From Volvox africanus (lineage: Eukaryota; Chlorophyta; Chlorophyceae; Chlamydomonadales; Volvocaceae), in the NCBI GenBank assembly GCA_030268105.1, contig BSDZ01000031.1, positions 1 through 64,000 of the forward strand: a stretch of 64,000 nucleotides of DNA. The letters run 5' to 3'. Positions 24,813-37,595 of the stretch are shown piece after piece. Numbering within the stretch: position 1 is the first letter of the stretch; each line of letters starts with the position of its first letter. A program made the translations under genes and the position numbers. The notes beneath the pieces were generated by a model. The model was not told where the DNA came from. It made no database searches and saw only the letters and a list, made by a program, of their open reading frames with translations.

Positions 24813-24850
24813 AATTATCAGCGACACATATATGTGTCGTATTGATAATT
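24813..24850. repeat. imperfect 38-bp palindrome
   Basis: AATTATCA-GCGACACATA is followed directly by its inverted copy TATGTGTCG-TATTGATAATT, with a two-base bulge. It could form a cruciform or hairpin without a loop. About 500 bp upstream of PGK1. Confidence 0.8.
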
Positions 24851-25396
24851 ATTATACATTTTCTTATGATTCTTCGTTCCCAAAACGAATAAGCAAGGTT
24901 CTCGGCTCCTTGCACACGGAAAGCGGGGTTCTACGGTGCTCGTAGGTGCGTACTCCTATGTGGCCCTCTGTACTAAAAACACTGAAGGGTGCGCCATCCA
25001 ACTACGAGATGCCAGCAGCTGTTGTGCCCACATCAACTTTTTATCTATATGCCTTTGGTCAACAAGCCGCAAATGAACTGAACTTAAGTTGAAACTCCCA
25101 GGTTGTGTTCGCAGCCACGACCAACGCCACCCCCCCCAGAAACAGCCCGACCTGGCCTACATCAGGTTTCGAAGCACCAGAACGCGGAACCTGAGGGACG
25201 CATTTTGAATAGGATAATCACAGCTAACTAGGGCACGCTCATTTGCAGCTCCGACCTCCTTGCCGTTAGTTGGCAGCTCTGCTGGAATGTGTATGTGTGC
25301 AGGGCCGGCCGCTAGGTCGTACCACGTACCAGCTAGCCTCATGCCGTAAGCCGAAAGCCGTAGCACTATCTATGCTTAATTACGCCTGGGCCCCCG

Positions 25397-25508
25397 ATGT
25401 TGTTGTATCTCTGCGTTAATATCCGCCAAACTGTTGAAGGCCCGATCGGAAGATGTCCAGTTTCCTGATCATTTCCAATGCTAACCATAGATACCCCAGG
25501 ATACTACA
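25397..25508. repeat. dispersed repeat, copy 1
   Basis: Contains TTGTTGTATCTCTG, then GGCCCGATCGGAAGATG, then TAGATACCCCAGGATACTACA. The same ordered blocks occur at about 43171-43265, and a weaker version at about 34110-34195. Confidence 0.6.
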
Positions 25509-25856
25509 CACAACATCCAGGATGAAGTTGCTTTAGGGAGATGATTCGAAGGCCGTCCATAAGTAAAGGCTCTTTGGAATGTTTGTGTCAGGCACGCAAG
25601 TGACACATCACGAATAAGTGTCGGAGGCAACACCCAAGCTTTACAGACATCATATCCGCCCAGTGCAAATGCCATGAACGCTTGTGTTTCTGGGGCCGCT
25701 TGCTAGATCAGAGCTTGCTATAGAGGGCTAAAGGCAAACAAACGCCCTACCTAAATATTGTACATACACTGCACGTCGTCCTGTACAGTGCTAAATTACG
25801 GCGCAGCACACGCACGTTTGTTAACGTCTCTTGCCTCTCTTGCTATTGCTAAAAGC

Positions 25857-25904
25857 TCTAGTACGACCTCTAGTACGACCTCTAGTGCAACCTCTAGTAC
25901 GACC
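25857..25904 (+). repeat. 12-bp tandem repeat, four units
   Basis: CTAGTACGACCT repeated four times; the third unit has two changes (CTAGTGCAACCT). Confidence 0.9.
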
Positions 25905-28900
25905 TCAGGGACGGCAATCTAATGATAGTTTCAGCTCTAATGGAAGAGCTGAACATATTCAGCTGGTTTGGCCTTTAGCCGTAAGCCGATTTGCAGGCCC
26001 CAAATAACGGCTTTGAACAGAAACTATCACAGCAATTCACAGAATGGCACCGAACACCAACGGGGTTGTTGCTGCTGCTCCGGACTCTTTCACCGATGCG
26101 CACAGCGCTGTCGGTTAGTGCTGGGGAGCACCTCAGGATGCAGTTACGCCCCTCTCTCTGCAACAGCGCCTGTTCCTAAATCAAGCCGTCATCACCGGTT
26201 CGGCTGGCTAACAAGGGACATCGCCTTAAAGAACTAGAGGCCCCCCGTGTGTAGACGCAAGCATCTAAAAGCATCTTTATGGGGCCTCACCGCAGAGACG
26301 CCGCAGATGGCCTCTCTTCCCAGCAAAAATTAGGGTAGCATCCCCCCGCCCCGTTTCTTTCAACCCCAACCTCGGCGCCAGGGTGGCAGCCTTCTTACGT
26401 GAGAGCCAAGGTGAGGCCCTAACCTCGTCACCCTGCCACCCCGTAACCTGGTCACGTAGAGAACATCTCTAAACTGTGACTATCGGGGTGTACGGAGTGT
26501 CACAGGATGCCTCCGATGCTGACAAATAGAGCAGGCAGATGCACTTCAGCGCTGCGGACGCTCTCTTGAAGCTTTCATCAGTCCTTTGGATATCCGGATG
26601 CGCTTTATCACGAGCGCTCTCATAAGCTTTCCAGCCACCGGGAGAAACTACAATTAAAAATTTCCTTAAGCCCGTAGCTTAAGAGATATGTTAAGCCAAA
26701 ACTAATGGTCACCGCCAAATCCCACAAGTAAGAGCGCCGCAGCTACCCGGCGAGCCGTGGGTCCATCCGGCGTCGTAACTTGGCGGCGACAGTGGCCGCA
26801 CGACTATAGATATGCCCATCAGGCCACTTGATCACCCAGTGTCCCCTCCGCAATGGTAGGGCAATCGTCGGCAATCGTACGGCAATCACGGCAACCGACC
26901 CTAACCCTCACCAGCGCCCGGTGATGACGACACACCCAGTCCTAACAATGATACGAGGTGGAGCATTTAAAACCAATCAGACTACTTATCCGAAGATTGC
27001 ATTCAGCTAATTGGGCAGATCCGAGCTATAACGCAGGAGTCTATATCGCAGTGTGCGGGGTATCTACGATAACATGTGGGCCCGAGTCTACTAGGAAATT
27101 CAAATCAGTCGCCGCATGGCTTCATCCTAAAACGGGTTTTAGTTTGGTGCAAAGCGACTTCCAAAACCGCAGTCACTAGAATGTTGTGTTAGGGATTGCT
27201 AAGAGCTTGCTAAAACCTTGAAGTCGTCCGGCTCCTGGTCCTGGTCCTGGTCCTGCACCTCCAAATTAGGCACGACAAAAATCGCGCGCGCAAAATGCGG
27301 GACCGCATGAAGCAAGGGCCATAGGTCATCGCCCCAACTTCTTCTATCGGCTTCACCATCGCTGCCCCCACAGCCGCTGTTCACACGGCCGCCCCCGCCG
27401 TGTCCGCCTGCACTCCCTGTTCCCAAATCCATTCATCCCGCGCAGCAGTCGCCTTTCCCCGCTGAGGGCTCAAGAGCCGCCTCAACACCGAACCCCACAG
27501 GCCTCAATCCTTGTTGAGAGAGTCCGCACCCTAAAACAGCCGCTCGATTTTTAATCAATTAATATGTCCCCTTAAATCTGCGGCGTCACATTCCGTTGCG
27601 TGCAAATCCTAGACTTGGAATAAACAGAGTCTTTCCTGAAACGTTGACAATCTGAGACACGTACGGCCCAACCATTCAAACTCCTCCACGACAGAATACA
27701 TCCGTACGGCGCAACCTTAAGTCAGCCGAAAATCAGCCAAAGTTACAATCACTCTGTCTCTCCCCCCTGCAAGCATTTTAAGGCACCGGCAGTGGATGAC
27801 ACAGCGAGTTAGCCATCAGCAAGTACTTTGTTATCCACCAGCTGTCATCACTCGCCAGCGTGAGTCATGGGAAGTCACAACCTCTCAGGTGAGGGGGGTG
27901 AGGGGGATGCGATGAACAGACACACTATGATGGATGTTATATCCCAGCACGTATGTAGGGGTGGAACATTTCCCTCGCAACACCCGAAACAAAACGCACC
28001 TCTAATAGGATCCCTTCGCTGTGACCTCCTTCAACCGACCCAAATAGACCCACGGGTTACGCAGCGGCACGGCGCAGAACCCTTTCGAACCCTCCTATCT
28101 ATATCTGTAAAACCCTCATCCGCACCCGCATGCACCGCCACTACCACCACCACCACAAACAGGACTATCTATAAGCTTCGGCTAGATCAGAATTCAACGC
28201 GTTGACTAAAGAGCTGCGCCCTGCAGCTCAGCCACTGCTGAATCCCCGCATATTGCACCCCAATGAGCGCTGCCACCGCCGCCCGCGTATTGCAGGACGT
28301 CAAGGGTCATCAGTTTAAGACAGTCGTACACAACTGTATGGGACGACGTATGGCAGTGTCCTTCTCACACTCTGCGGGATCACAATTCAGGATCCCATGA
28401 GGGCATCGCGCTCTCGCGTACAATCGCAATCTGGCACACCTTCCACACTTTAGACAAGATACAGAATCATCGGCACATGTGCACATCGGCAGAAGCGCCC
28501 ACACCAATGCCCACAGAAAGTACATCGACACATACGATAACAGATCCTCAGTCACGCACACGCATGTCATGCCTGCGCCCCAAAGCTCTCAGCATGTGAG
28601 GAGAGAGAGCTCTTCGCTCGGCCCAAGCTAACCTGCTCTCCACCAGAAAAGATCTCTAAAACCGCATACGAACAAACCACTAGAAATATGTGGCCGCACT
28701 TAACACATCGAGCCGCTACGTTTGGCCGTAGTAAGAATAAAATGATACTTCGCGCAAAACGTGCAAGTGCTTAATCAGCGCAGGCGCCTCGAGCACAACC
28801 ATCCGGCCACAGGAAATCCAAAGTACACGTGGGGGCGTTTGTGCGTGTTTGGCCCTCATGGTTAGGAGCCCTCCCATGGCCAGTAGGGGCAGGACCGGAG

Positions 28901-29146
28901 CTAATAGGGATAGTGTTGTTTACCATTAGCATCGTGCGTGCTAGGAAATCCTACTTGATGCTCACTCCTACTTGATGCTCACAGGCCTTCATGTCCTCCC
29001 TTCTGCATCTGAGCGGACGAGCCAACTGCATTCCACGTGGGCCCCAACCCGGCACTTAAATTCTTAAGTTGCCAAATGAAGCAGGAAGCGTGAGGAAAAG
29101 GAGTCCATTTCGTACCGCTTGAGCCTACCTTGAAAGAGGCAGAGGG

Positions 29147-29189
29147 AAACAGACAAACAGACAGACAGACAAACGGACAGACAGACACA
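29147..29189 (+). repeat. CAGA-type microsatellite 3' of cyclin A
   Basis: ACAGACAGACAAACGGACAG-type run just downstream of the cyclin A stop, so probably in its 3' UTR. A similar run lies in that gene's intron at 30931-31019. Confidence 0.8.
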
Positions 29190-29250
29190 TGCAGATGCCG
29201 GTGACATCCGGCGGTTACTCCAGCCCCGCCCTCGCCCTCGCCCCCGCCCC

Positions 29251-32200
29251 TTAGGATATCCCTGCGCTTGTACTGTGTTTAGGGACGACCGGATGCATCT
29301 CCATGTACATCGCGGAGCAGCACTTCTGCAACGCATTTGTACAGAACTCCAGCCCTGGAGCGATGAGCTCCAATCTAAGTCCGCACACAGCCGCCACTGC
29401 GGCGGCGGCCGCCATCTGCTGTTCTTGTTGCTGTTGTTGTTGTTGGTGCTGCTGTTGGTGCTGCTGTTGGTGCTGCTGTTGGTGCTGCTGCTGCTGTTGT
29501 TGGTGGTGGTGGTGCTGCTGTTGTTGGTGCTGTTGCTGTTGGTGCTGCTGCTGTTGTTGTTGGTGCTGTTGGTGCTGTTGGTGCTGCTGTTGTTGTTGCT
29601 GCTGGTGCGGCGGGCAGGCATCTGAAACGCCCCCCTCAGATGAGAGAGCCATCCGCTCCGTCAGAACAATGCACGCCAACGCGATGGTGCTGCTATCGTA
29701 CGACAGGAAGGTATCGTGCATCAAAGTCAACTCCTGCGCGTAGGTTTTTGAGTTTACGGTCTTTGAATCTTTACGATGCTTTTTGAGTTTTGCATGAGAC
29801 GCGTTGCAACGCTGTAAGATGCCCCCGGCAACACGGAGCTGCAACGGACAGAAAACCAGGTGCTAACATAACCAGCGCACGAGTCCCTTTGACGCTGCGG
29901 TTGGCACATTTTCGTTCTTGGGTGGCGAAAAACATGTGCTTAAGTATATACACCTCCACACCCTAATGTGAATTCCAGTGACTAGATGCGTTGTTTTTCA
30001 GACCCCTCCCAGCGCTCTCCAAGCTGCGACGATGCCCCGACACGCACCGCAAGAATGGCGGCACGGCTGCCGATAGGGCCCACACACACGGTGCCTCGCT
30101 GGCCCCCCGGTTGCCGCTCTATTTGGGTGCGGTCCAAAGAGAGCCCGACGTTGAAGTGCCCGCAGCCGTGCGAGAGACACATTAGGAAGTGCTCTAGGAA
30201 TGTGAAGGTCGTGGGATCATTCAGTCGCCAGTCGATGGTTTGAAGAATAGTAAACTCGTAGCGCTGCAGGTCGCGAAACTGCGGTTAGAGCGCGAGGGCG
30301 CGGCGGAAGGATGGGACACGATAACAAGCGGTCCTGGTTCGGTTGCGCGCCATGTTAGTGGTGCGTTGGGATAGGGGTTAGCCTCACGGGCATCTGCTAA
30401 TGGGCGCTTGCATGGGTGGCATGGAAGGAAAGGAAACGTATCAAACGAAGATCAAGTGAGCCTCATACTCAATGTCTGTCCAGGGGGTATTCCCCCTCCC
30501 TGCCAGGGGAATCATCTTGCCGTGTTTCTTAGCTGTCGAATAACGTTTCACTCTCAGCTGACTATTCTGTGATGCAATCGAATATCAAGGGGGGATCCGC
30601 AAGCAACGATGCAGGGAATCGAAATGCATCAAACCCCCAAGGGGGGTTCGGATCACAGCGGGTTTCACGGCGCCTGAAAGAGTTGAAGCATCAAAACACG
30701 CACTGTGAGGCTGTCATCAGGCAATAGCGATTCGCCCCGCCCACCCTGGTTGCTGCCCTACCGTGTACAGGCGTTGGCCTGTGGGGTTCACCGCAAGCCC
30801 AAGCCATACGTCCGGGGCTATATGGCCGACCTGTGGGATTAGGATACACATAAACTCACGCGTGTCTATTTCTCTCCGCTTCTGAACTGTGATGGCACCA
30901 GTATATAACATATGTAGTAGTGACATGAACCAGACCGACTGACCGACAGCCAGTCAGCCAGACAGACAGACGAACAGACAGGCTCACCAAAAGACTGACT
31001 GACAGATAGACAGACAAGCACTTGAAGATGGACTCAGAAAGCCTTGGCACGCGGGAAAGCGGGGTGCTTCGGGGTTCATAACGACCTCACCTAACCGACG
31101 CCCACCATTTTTGCCATACCTCATTATACTTGACCGCGATAGACATGCAGGTCAACGCCAGCAGCTGCAGCAGACCGTCGGGAGGCAAAGTCTGCGGAGT
31201 GCCAAGCCCAGGGACCAAGACGATGAATTTACGGGTGAAGTTATGATGCATGCGCGCATAAATATGGTGCTCAAGGGCATCAACTCAACCAGACAGCCTG
31301 CCTGATCTACAGACACTTCATTTGAGCTGATGGGTAGCTATGCCATCTTTATAGGGTTGTAAATTATGTGCGATGGGGGCATACGATGCCACCTTCTTCC
31401 TCTCCCCCTTTCGTCGCTTACCCCTTCCCCTTTTTACCTCAGATGCCACGATGAAGCGATTCAGCATAGAGGTGGCGGTAAACAGCGTTGACAACTGCAG
31501 TCGCAGTGCGTTGGTGACTTCTCGCATCCATCCCACAATCAGCGCGCGGTGCTGGGCTGGCAAGCGGGGGACCCCGAGCGGGGCCCTCGGGCTGGCAGTC
31601 GTGTCCGTTAGAAGCGCTGGGGCTCTGGTTACCTTCATCTGGGCCTTACGCTGCTTCTCGAGGTCCCATCTGCGAGGTGGGTAACACAGCAGCCGCGCAT
31701 ATGACAGTTAGGACACTGATGACTTGGGATGTGACAGGACAATGTGCGCGTGTACGCGTGCGTGTACGTATGCACGAAAAGGAAATGTGTTTAAACGGGT
31801 GTGAATGTACATGTGTGTTCTGAAGATTGAGCCTTAAGAAATAGGAAACTGGAACGTAACAGCTGCATGGATGACAGACGAAGGCGCGATTGGGGAGAGG
31901 GAAAATGGTAATCGAGGCATGCGATGGCAATACCCAATGTATAGCTGACATACGAAGCGCTCATCTGGGTGCATACCAGAATACCAGACATGATAACTGG
32001 CGCGGTATTGCACATTTTTATGTGGTATTACACATTTCTAGGTACAGTTCCTCAAAGACAAAACGCCGCTTAGATAGGCTGTCAGAGTCAAAATGTGGCG
32101 CAAGTGCTTGTCGAGTTGGTATCAACTGCCACAGGAAAACACACCAATTTCCAAACAATTATCAAAAGAACTTATGTTGATTTTAAAGACTTGGATAACT

Positions 32201-32530
32201 GTGTTTTGCTGCCAACAGCCGTGAACGGTAACAGCATGCTTCGTCCCGGCTTGCGAGCCCGCCGCCCAGTTCATACCTGATAACGCTGCATAGGTCCCCT
32301 GAAACGAATTGCTTTTCCAGAGGTATGCAGCCGAAAAGGAAGACGCTTGTGCAGCTTCCGCATAGATCATGCATGTCGTCGAGGTAGGTGTCGACATTTT
32401 GCAGATCGACGTCTAGGACATCCGTTTCTGTGCATGTAAGGCAGCTGCTGGATACTGATGCGCCAAAAGAAAGTGCGCCGGCGGAGGTGCAGCTCCCAGG
32501 GCTTGCAGATGACGACATCGATACACGCAC
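29251..32530 (-). CDS. D-type cyclin A with polyglutamine insert
   Basis: Cell-cycle regulatory subunit expected to bind a cyclin-dependent kinase. Six exons on the minus strand: 32530-32277, 31669-31438, 31191-31120, 30830-30762, 30278-30048, 29733-29251. Phases agree (AG|A, then all phase 0), giving about 446 residues. Exon 1 has LTCTE at residues 31-35, an LxCxE motif followed by acidic residues, typical of D cyclins that bind retinoblastoma protein (MAT3 in these algae). The N-terminal cyclin box shows HRALIVGWMREVTNALRL, LLQLLALTCMSIAVKYNE, DVWLGLAVNPTG, then YEFTILQTIDWRL and TFTFLEHFL. The C-terminal fold starts at ELTLMHDTFLSYDSSTIAL and resumes after a Gln/His run of about 64 residues at GLRLELIAPGLEF. 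The gene is clearly paralogous to two further cyclins in the window. The subtype (D1 or other) is inferred. Confidence 0.85.
29414..29608 (-). repeat. CAG/CAC repeat encoding polyglutamine/histidine
   Basis: Trinucleotide-rich tract inside the last exon of cyclin A (GTT/GCT/GGT triplets on the + strand). It encodes about 64 residues, almost all Gln and His, within the C-terminal cyclin fold. The + strand frames across it (Cys/Trp or Leu-rich) are shadows. Confidence 0.9.
30931..31019 (+). repeat. CAGA/CTGA-rich tract in cyclin A intron
   Basis: Run of GACAGACAGACGAACAGACA-like units and ACTGACTGACAGATAGACAG in the intron between exons 31191-31120 and 30830-30762. Confidence 0.75.
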
Positions 32531-34910
32531 AATAGGGTATTCCTAAACATCAATAGTAGGGCAGGGTAGAATCTTCTAAGGCAAATCGACACCGGTAATT
32601 GGGTTTGCTTAATGTTTCAATTGGGCGAAGCTACAGGGCAGCGGCAGAGACCTGAAACCACAAACCTTGCAGGGAAAAGCTCCATTCGAAGACATGGTAA
32701 AAATGATCAACTTGTCAGTGCTATATTTTCAACCACTCGCCTCCCTTACACGTATGGCACGGACTTGATCTGGAACGGAACCAGCAGCCTCGTGACGAGA
32801 TGCAATATTAATGTTTTCTTCACTTACATTATATAAAATATATATCAATATATTTGTATATAGGAAGCGTGTTTTTGTGCAAGTCGTCATGGCGACACGG
32901 AACCCAATGAAAGCGGAGATACAGTTAGTACGAGGTAACAGAAGCAAGTGGGGGAAACTTTGTAAACAACCCTGCCACCATTTGATTGTTTCTAGTTTAT
33001 TATGTTTTACAATGCTCCCATACTTCGGATAAGGAAGAATTGTTACAAAATACTTTCGCAATGCTGTGTTATTGCGTAGCTTCCGCCATATATTATGATT
33101 AAACGCTTTATGGATCTGAGTTAGAGGAAATTCATGACGTTTCTGCATGCCCGTAACGCCAACTGTGTTGCTCGTCCGCTGCCGGTTAGCGTGCGAGTCA
33201 AGTTGCGATTGTGAGCGCAGGCGCTGGCATCTTTCAGTTTTGTATCATGAGCTAAATGTTTCATTTCATAATATTACTCACTCGCGACGCCTTCGGCAGT
33301 ACTTCTAAGGCGACTTTGGCCTCCGTTTCTACCTGTTTCTCACTCACTTCGTCGCTCCTTCGCACGGGCGCATGGGGTCCTCTTATACCTTTTTGCTTTC
33401 ACCTCATCCAGTTTGGTCAGAATCCGGTGATTACTCTGTACCTAAATTAGCGCACTTTAACCATGCGAGGACGACTACCATGTCTGAAGCTGCGGCCGCC
33501 GTTGGACATTGCAGCGAGATAGTTGCACTGCTCATAAAGAACATTTCAGAATCATGTATCCCTTTCCCCCTCTTGCTGTCCAGACGGACATCGGACGCCC
33601 TGCTGCTCTTATATCTTGTCTTCGCGTAACGCATGGCGATGCAACACAGTCCATCACATGAAAGAGCAGGCAGCAGCTGACCTGTCGGTTGAAAGGGCTG
33701 AAGGCCAACAGGACCCGGAAGGGCCGATTGGTCAAGAACGTTATATGGGGTGTACGTCAGGGCAAGCTATGCTCTGTATCTGTTCTTCCCGCGAATCTTG
33801 AGCTGCCGGGGGAAGGTTATTTCCAGCAGCTAGCATCGCCAGGACTCAAAGGCTTGTCTGGGTTGCAGCACCTAAGCCATATTCTCTTCCACAGCCACTT
33901 CCACCACAGCAGATGTTCATTTTTAGTCCCCAAGAAACTGTCCATCATGATCTATTTGAATATTCTGTAGTCCCCATACTATTTGTCAATATCTATATAT
34001 TTGTTCTTGATAATAACCTTGCAACGCGCAGAAGCAGCAAGCAATCGATTCTGAAGCAGGCGGCGGTGTGAAATCAAGCTCTGCCAAATCCGCCTACATA
34101 CAGCAACGTCCAACCCGATCGGAAGAAGTCTTGCATGTAACTAGGCACCTCGGATATCGCAGATAGATACCTTACTCAGGATACTTCAGGCGGCAGCCTC
34201 GGAGAGTTGTCCATGCAGCTCCAAACAGATGGGCGGTCGGCAGGCAAGGACCGTGGATACCCATCCACATGGTCGAGGCAGACACATACATACCACGAGA
34301 AAGTAGGAAGTAGGAAAATATTAGACAGTAACGGGCCGGTTCCTGCCCCCTCTCTCACACTGCCGGGATGCGCGTCATCGTACGCCTTCCTTGTCAGTGT
34401 GATAATCTCTCCCTGAGTCTGGTCGCGCCCTCATCTGGGTGCAGTGACGGCAGAGCTTTCGATGGCATCGTAGTATAATGCTGTCCGCAAACATCATTTG
34501 GGCTGCTAGCGTCCCCGGTAACTACTCACTTTGACGAACCAGCCTCCCCTTGCGAGCGCCAAACCCAGCGACGGACCGCCAACCATTTGCCTCGGAAGCG
34601 GCTCACCGTTGATCCCGTGTTGCATAGTGATGGCTCACCACAGGCCAGGGGACGGAGGAACAGGTTTAGGGTTTAAGCCCTCGCCAGCACTCTACCCGGA
34701 TTCTGGAGCCCTCATTCGCTAGGAGCGAACAGTAAGAAAGTGGCTGGCTGCACCCGTAGACGCCTAATCGAAGAGCGTGTCCGGAGGGGACTTCTCGATC
34801 TGGAATCCTGTGTTTTAGTGATGCTGATTGCTAATACATCTATCCAGGATTCTACCCCAAGCCAGGTCAGCCGCGCATGTGGATCTAATTTCCCAATCGA
34901 CTACCCGGGA

Positions 34911-34967
34911 GGGTAGGTGGGTAGGTAGGTAGGTTAATCAGTAGGTAGGTAGGTAGGTAGGTAGGTT
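34911..34967 (+). repeat. GTAG microsatellite
   Basis: Two runs of GTAG units separated by GTTAATCA. Confidence 0.9.
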
Positions 34968-35966
34968 GGGAAAAAGGGGGGAAGGGGGAATTATCATGAG
35001 CAGTTATTTCACAGTGTTTGGACTCTCCGTTCCGTGACAATTCCAGTATTGTGGCGAGCACAGTCCCTCCCCGCGTCCATCTTTCTCCCACCATCATGCT
35101 GATGCGGTGCACAACCTTTACGTGCACTCGACGACCCGCAATATGGCTATTCCACATGCATCATTCAGGCTCCAAGCACTATCGATTGCTTGGTCTCAAA
35201 TTACGACATTTTCTCAGCAACGGCATTCCATCGTTAGCCTTCTCCCACCCGCCTTGCGTAAATTGTGAGATGGATGTTGACGAACGTGCGGCGATATCTG
35301 CGCGGCACATCTGCAGGTCACGTTTATGGGAGAATGGTGTGAACGTTCTCCAGAGGGATAGACCCCTGTGCAACCTCTTGACGGCTGTCCAGACAGCCCT
35401 CTCGAGGGGCCCTCGTAGCGAGACCCCACTGGCTGGCATGCCCCCTCCTTCCCCCCCCCTTTGCTCCTCAGGATCAGAGAGGTTCAGGGGGAGCGGAGCT
35501 TCACCAGGAAGGCTCAAAGTGTGTCTCTGGTTACCAAATCAAGGGAGTGCCGTACCTAGACGCACCGCCTACCTAAACAGTAATCCACACGCCAGGTGAG
35601 CGTGAAGGTCCCCCCAGGCTCCTCACCGAGGGTGATAAACATAACTCATTGCTTACCCGCACGTCCCCTCACCTCTTCATCCGCCTGCCCATGCCGGGCG
35701 TTCGCTACTCACAATCAGCATAACAGCCGTTACGCACACCTGTTCAAACAAGCGCACCAACGGGCTGTTTACCTTGCAATAGCGTAGGTTTCTCGCCCCT
35801 GGTTTCTCCGGATCAGATAGGAGGAAGGGCGATAGTACGATAACTCGTACAGTATTTCGCACATCACCCTTAGCCATCAGCCCACCACATGTGCATGCTA
35901 CCGCCAGCTTCTGCATCTAGCTACCTAGCATCTACTGTCCATGCGCAAGGTAGGAATGTCATATTT

Positions 35967-36016
35967 CGGGGCTTGCTACGACAAGCAAGCCCAATTTATA
36001 TAAATTGCAAGCCCCG
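35967..36016. repeat. hairpin with 10-bp stem
   Basis: CGGGGCTTGC at 35967-35976 is inverted as GCAAGCCCCG at 36007-36016. Inside is the perfect palindrome CAATTTATATAAATTG. Confidence 0.8.
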
Positions 36017-36730
36017 CGATTTATACATAACACACTGGCTTGGCCGGGGGACCCGACCCTATCTTCCTCGAAGTTTGCGACCTTCGTTAATATATTTGTA
36101 AATAATTTTGCAATTTCCTGCCTCTGTAAATATTATCTTACAACGAAAAAGGTCTAGTTTTGTACCCCTGTCGATCTCCTTTCGCAAGCGTGTCCGCTAT
36201 TAATCGGACCGTTGGGCCCCTCCTCCATCGGGAGCCAGCCCAGCACAAACATCATCGTTAACATCTATATTTCCAACGGCGCTGTCAACAGTATAAATCA
36301 ACCTGCTGAACTACGCCACTCGTAGTTTTTCCTTGTTGAATGGAAGCGAAACCACTGTACGTATTCGTGACGCGTACGTATTCGTTCGTAATTTATTATA
36401 CATAATTATTAATAAATAATTATTTATTATTAAGTTAACAGGAGCGGCCGCAAGCCGTAATCGGCCGCATCCGCAAATGGTTACGCACGATGCAAGCACC
36501 ATTTGGTGGTGGGCGAGATCATAAATGTACCCACCTGACCAATGCATTTCCATGCATTTAAATATATCTACCGTAAGCATATTTGGGCGACCCAGCGTGG
36601 ATCGACCCGATAGGGACTCAAGTCCATCAGCGGAGGGAGTGGTCCTGCTTCACGCATGTCCGGCGGCCTACTAGGCATAGGGGTCCATCCTACCTCCCAA
36701 ATTGCTCGCTGTCCGCTATCAACATGAACT

Positions 36731-36756
36731 TGGATGGATGGATGGATGGATGGATG

Positions 36757-36787
<31 letters not shown>
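36731..36787 (+). repeat. GGAT/GATA compound microsatellite
   Basis: About seven GGAT units followed by about seven GATA units. Confidence 0.95.
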
Positions 36788-37396
36788 GCAACAGCAACCT
36801 GGGCATGCATCTGGGACCAAGTCGATCAATTCCATGCGAGCGTGTGCATGCGTGGATGTGGCTTTGTGGAAGCGTAAATGCGTGGCGCAGCCTGAGCACC
36901 TGGCATGCCCCTGGGGAGCAATAAGCAAGCTTTGGCCATCCACCTTACTATTGATGAGGCCCGCGCCAGCTGCTGGGATGCAGGGTTTCATCGTCACGGT
37001 ACCATTATGTAGGATCGGTAGGATGCATCAATAAAGCATTCCAGCAGGGATATACAGCAAGGGCATCATGGAACCCAATATAAACCGATACTTTGATCAG
37101 AAAGCAAGTATCGTGCTAAGATTTGGTGCGCCGAAGGCAGGCCGCCGCCGCCAGGTCGTGTTATTAGCTAGGTTGCAACGATCCAATCGTGTACGTACGT
37201 ACGTGCGTAATTTGGCAAGTACAACTCTTCCAATGTAAGAAGGCGCTACCCTTTCGTACAGATATCTTACATGAACCTGTCTTCCCCGAACAAACGGTTG
37301 CCGCTCTCGTCCACCGCAAGGCTTGCTGGTCAGCATGCCCTTTCAGCAGCAAGTGTTTGGTAGTCATTGCTTGCGTGGGTAGTCATCAGCTCTCAA

Positions 37397-37440
37397 CCCT
37401 AAAACCCTAAAACCCTAAAACCCTAAAACCCTAAAACCCT
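37397..37440 (-). repeat. interstitial telomere repeat (TTTTAGGG)
   Basis: Five and a half perfect CCCTAAAA units on the + strand, the Chlamydomonas-type telomere repeat, followed by TTAAG. The window continues for more than 26 kb on the far side, so this is interstitial and not a chromosome end. Confidence 0.92.
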
Positions 37441-37595
37441 TAAGCCCCACGGTATCGGCCAGTGTCGGTCAGGGGAAGCACACAGGCCTCCGAAACCTCG
37501 TGCATCCAATCCACAACCCGCAGCCTGCATGAGAGATGCAAATGCTGCTGCTGCTGCTCCTGCTGATGTGGGCCTGGCTGATCCTCGTCCCACTG
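37441..37595 (-). pseudogene. cyclin-box-like fragment next to telomere repeats
   Basis: Read on the minus strand, a Gln/His-rich stretch (QQQHQQWDEDQ, HQQEQQQQHLHL) runs into LRVVDWMHEVSEACVLPL, which resembles the first helix of a cyclin box (compare HRALIVGWMREVTNALRL in cyclin A). A good acceptor, CTCTCATGCAG, stands just before LRVV. The frame then ends at a stop formed where the telomere repeat begins, before the rest of the cyclin box. It looks like a cyclin exon cut off at the repeat. Chance resemblance cannot be excluded because only about 18 residues carry the match. Confidence 0.35.

Larger units (their letters stand above)
24383..29250. other. intergenic region upstream of PGK1
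   Basis: About 4.9 kb without a recognisable gene between PGK1 and the first cyclin. It holds an imperfect palindrome at 24813-24850, one copy of a dispersed repeat at about 25397-25508, a 12-bp tandem repeat at 25857-25904 and several short AT-rich stretches. A minus-strand ORF at 27199-27432 ends in a DQDQDQE-type run (from a CCTGGT repeat) and could be an exon, but nothing identifies it. Confidence 0.5.
32531..37396. other. intergenic region upstream of cyclin A
   Basis: No confident gene. Left part is AT-rich (about 32700-33160 and 33950-34020). It includes dispersed-repeat copy 3 (about 34110-34195), a GTAG microsatellite, a hairpin at 35967-36016, an AT-rich stretch at 36390-36435 and a GGAT/GATA microsatellite. 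ORFs at 35018-35599 (+) and 35179-35517 (-) overlap and match no family I know. Confidence 0.45.

Noticed and set aside
29275..29743. + strand Leu-rich and Cys/Trp-rich ORFs
   Set aside because: Antisense shadows of the polyglutamine tract in cyclin A.
35018..35599. 193-codon + strand ORF with a 112-codon ORF on the other strand
   Set aside because: Mutually overlapping, no recognised domain, no splice or context support; cannot choose a strand.
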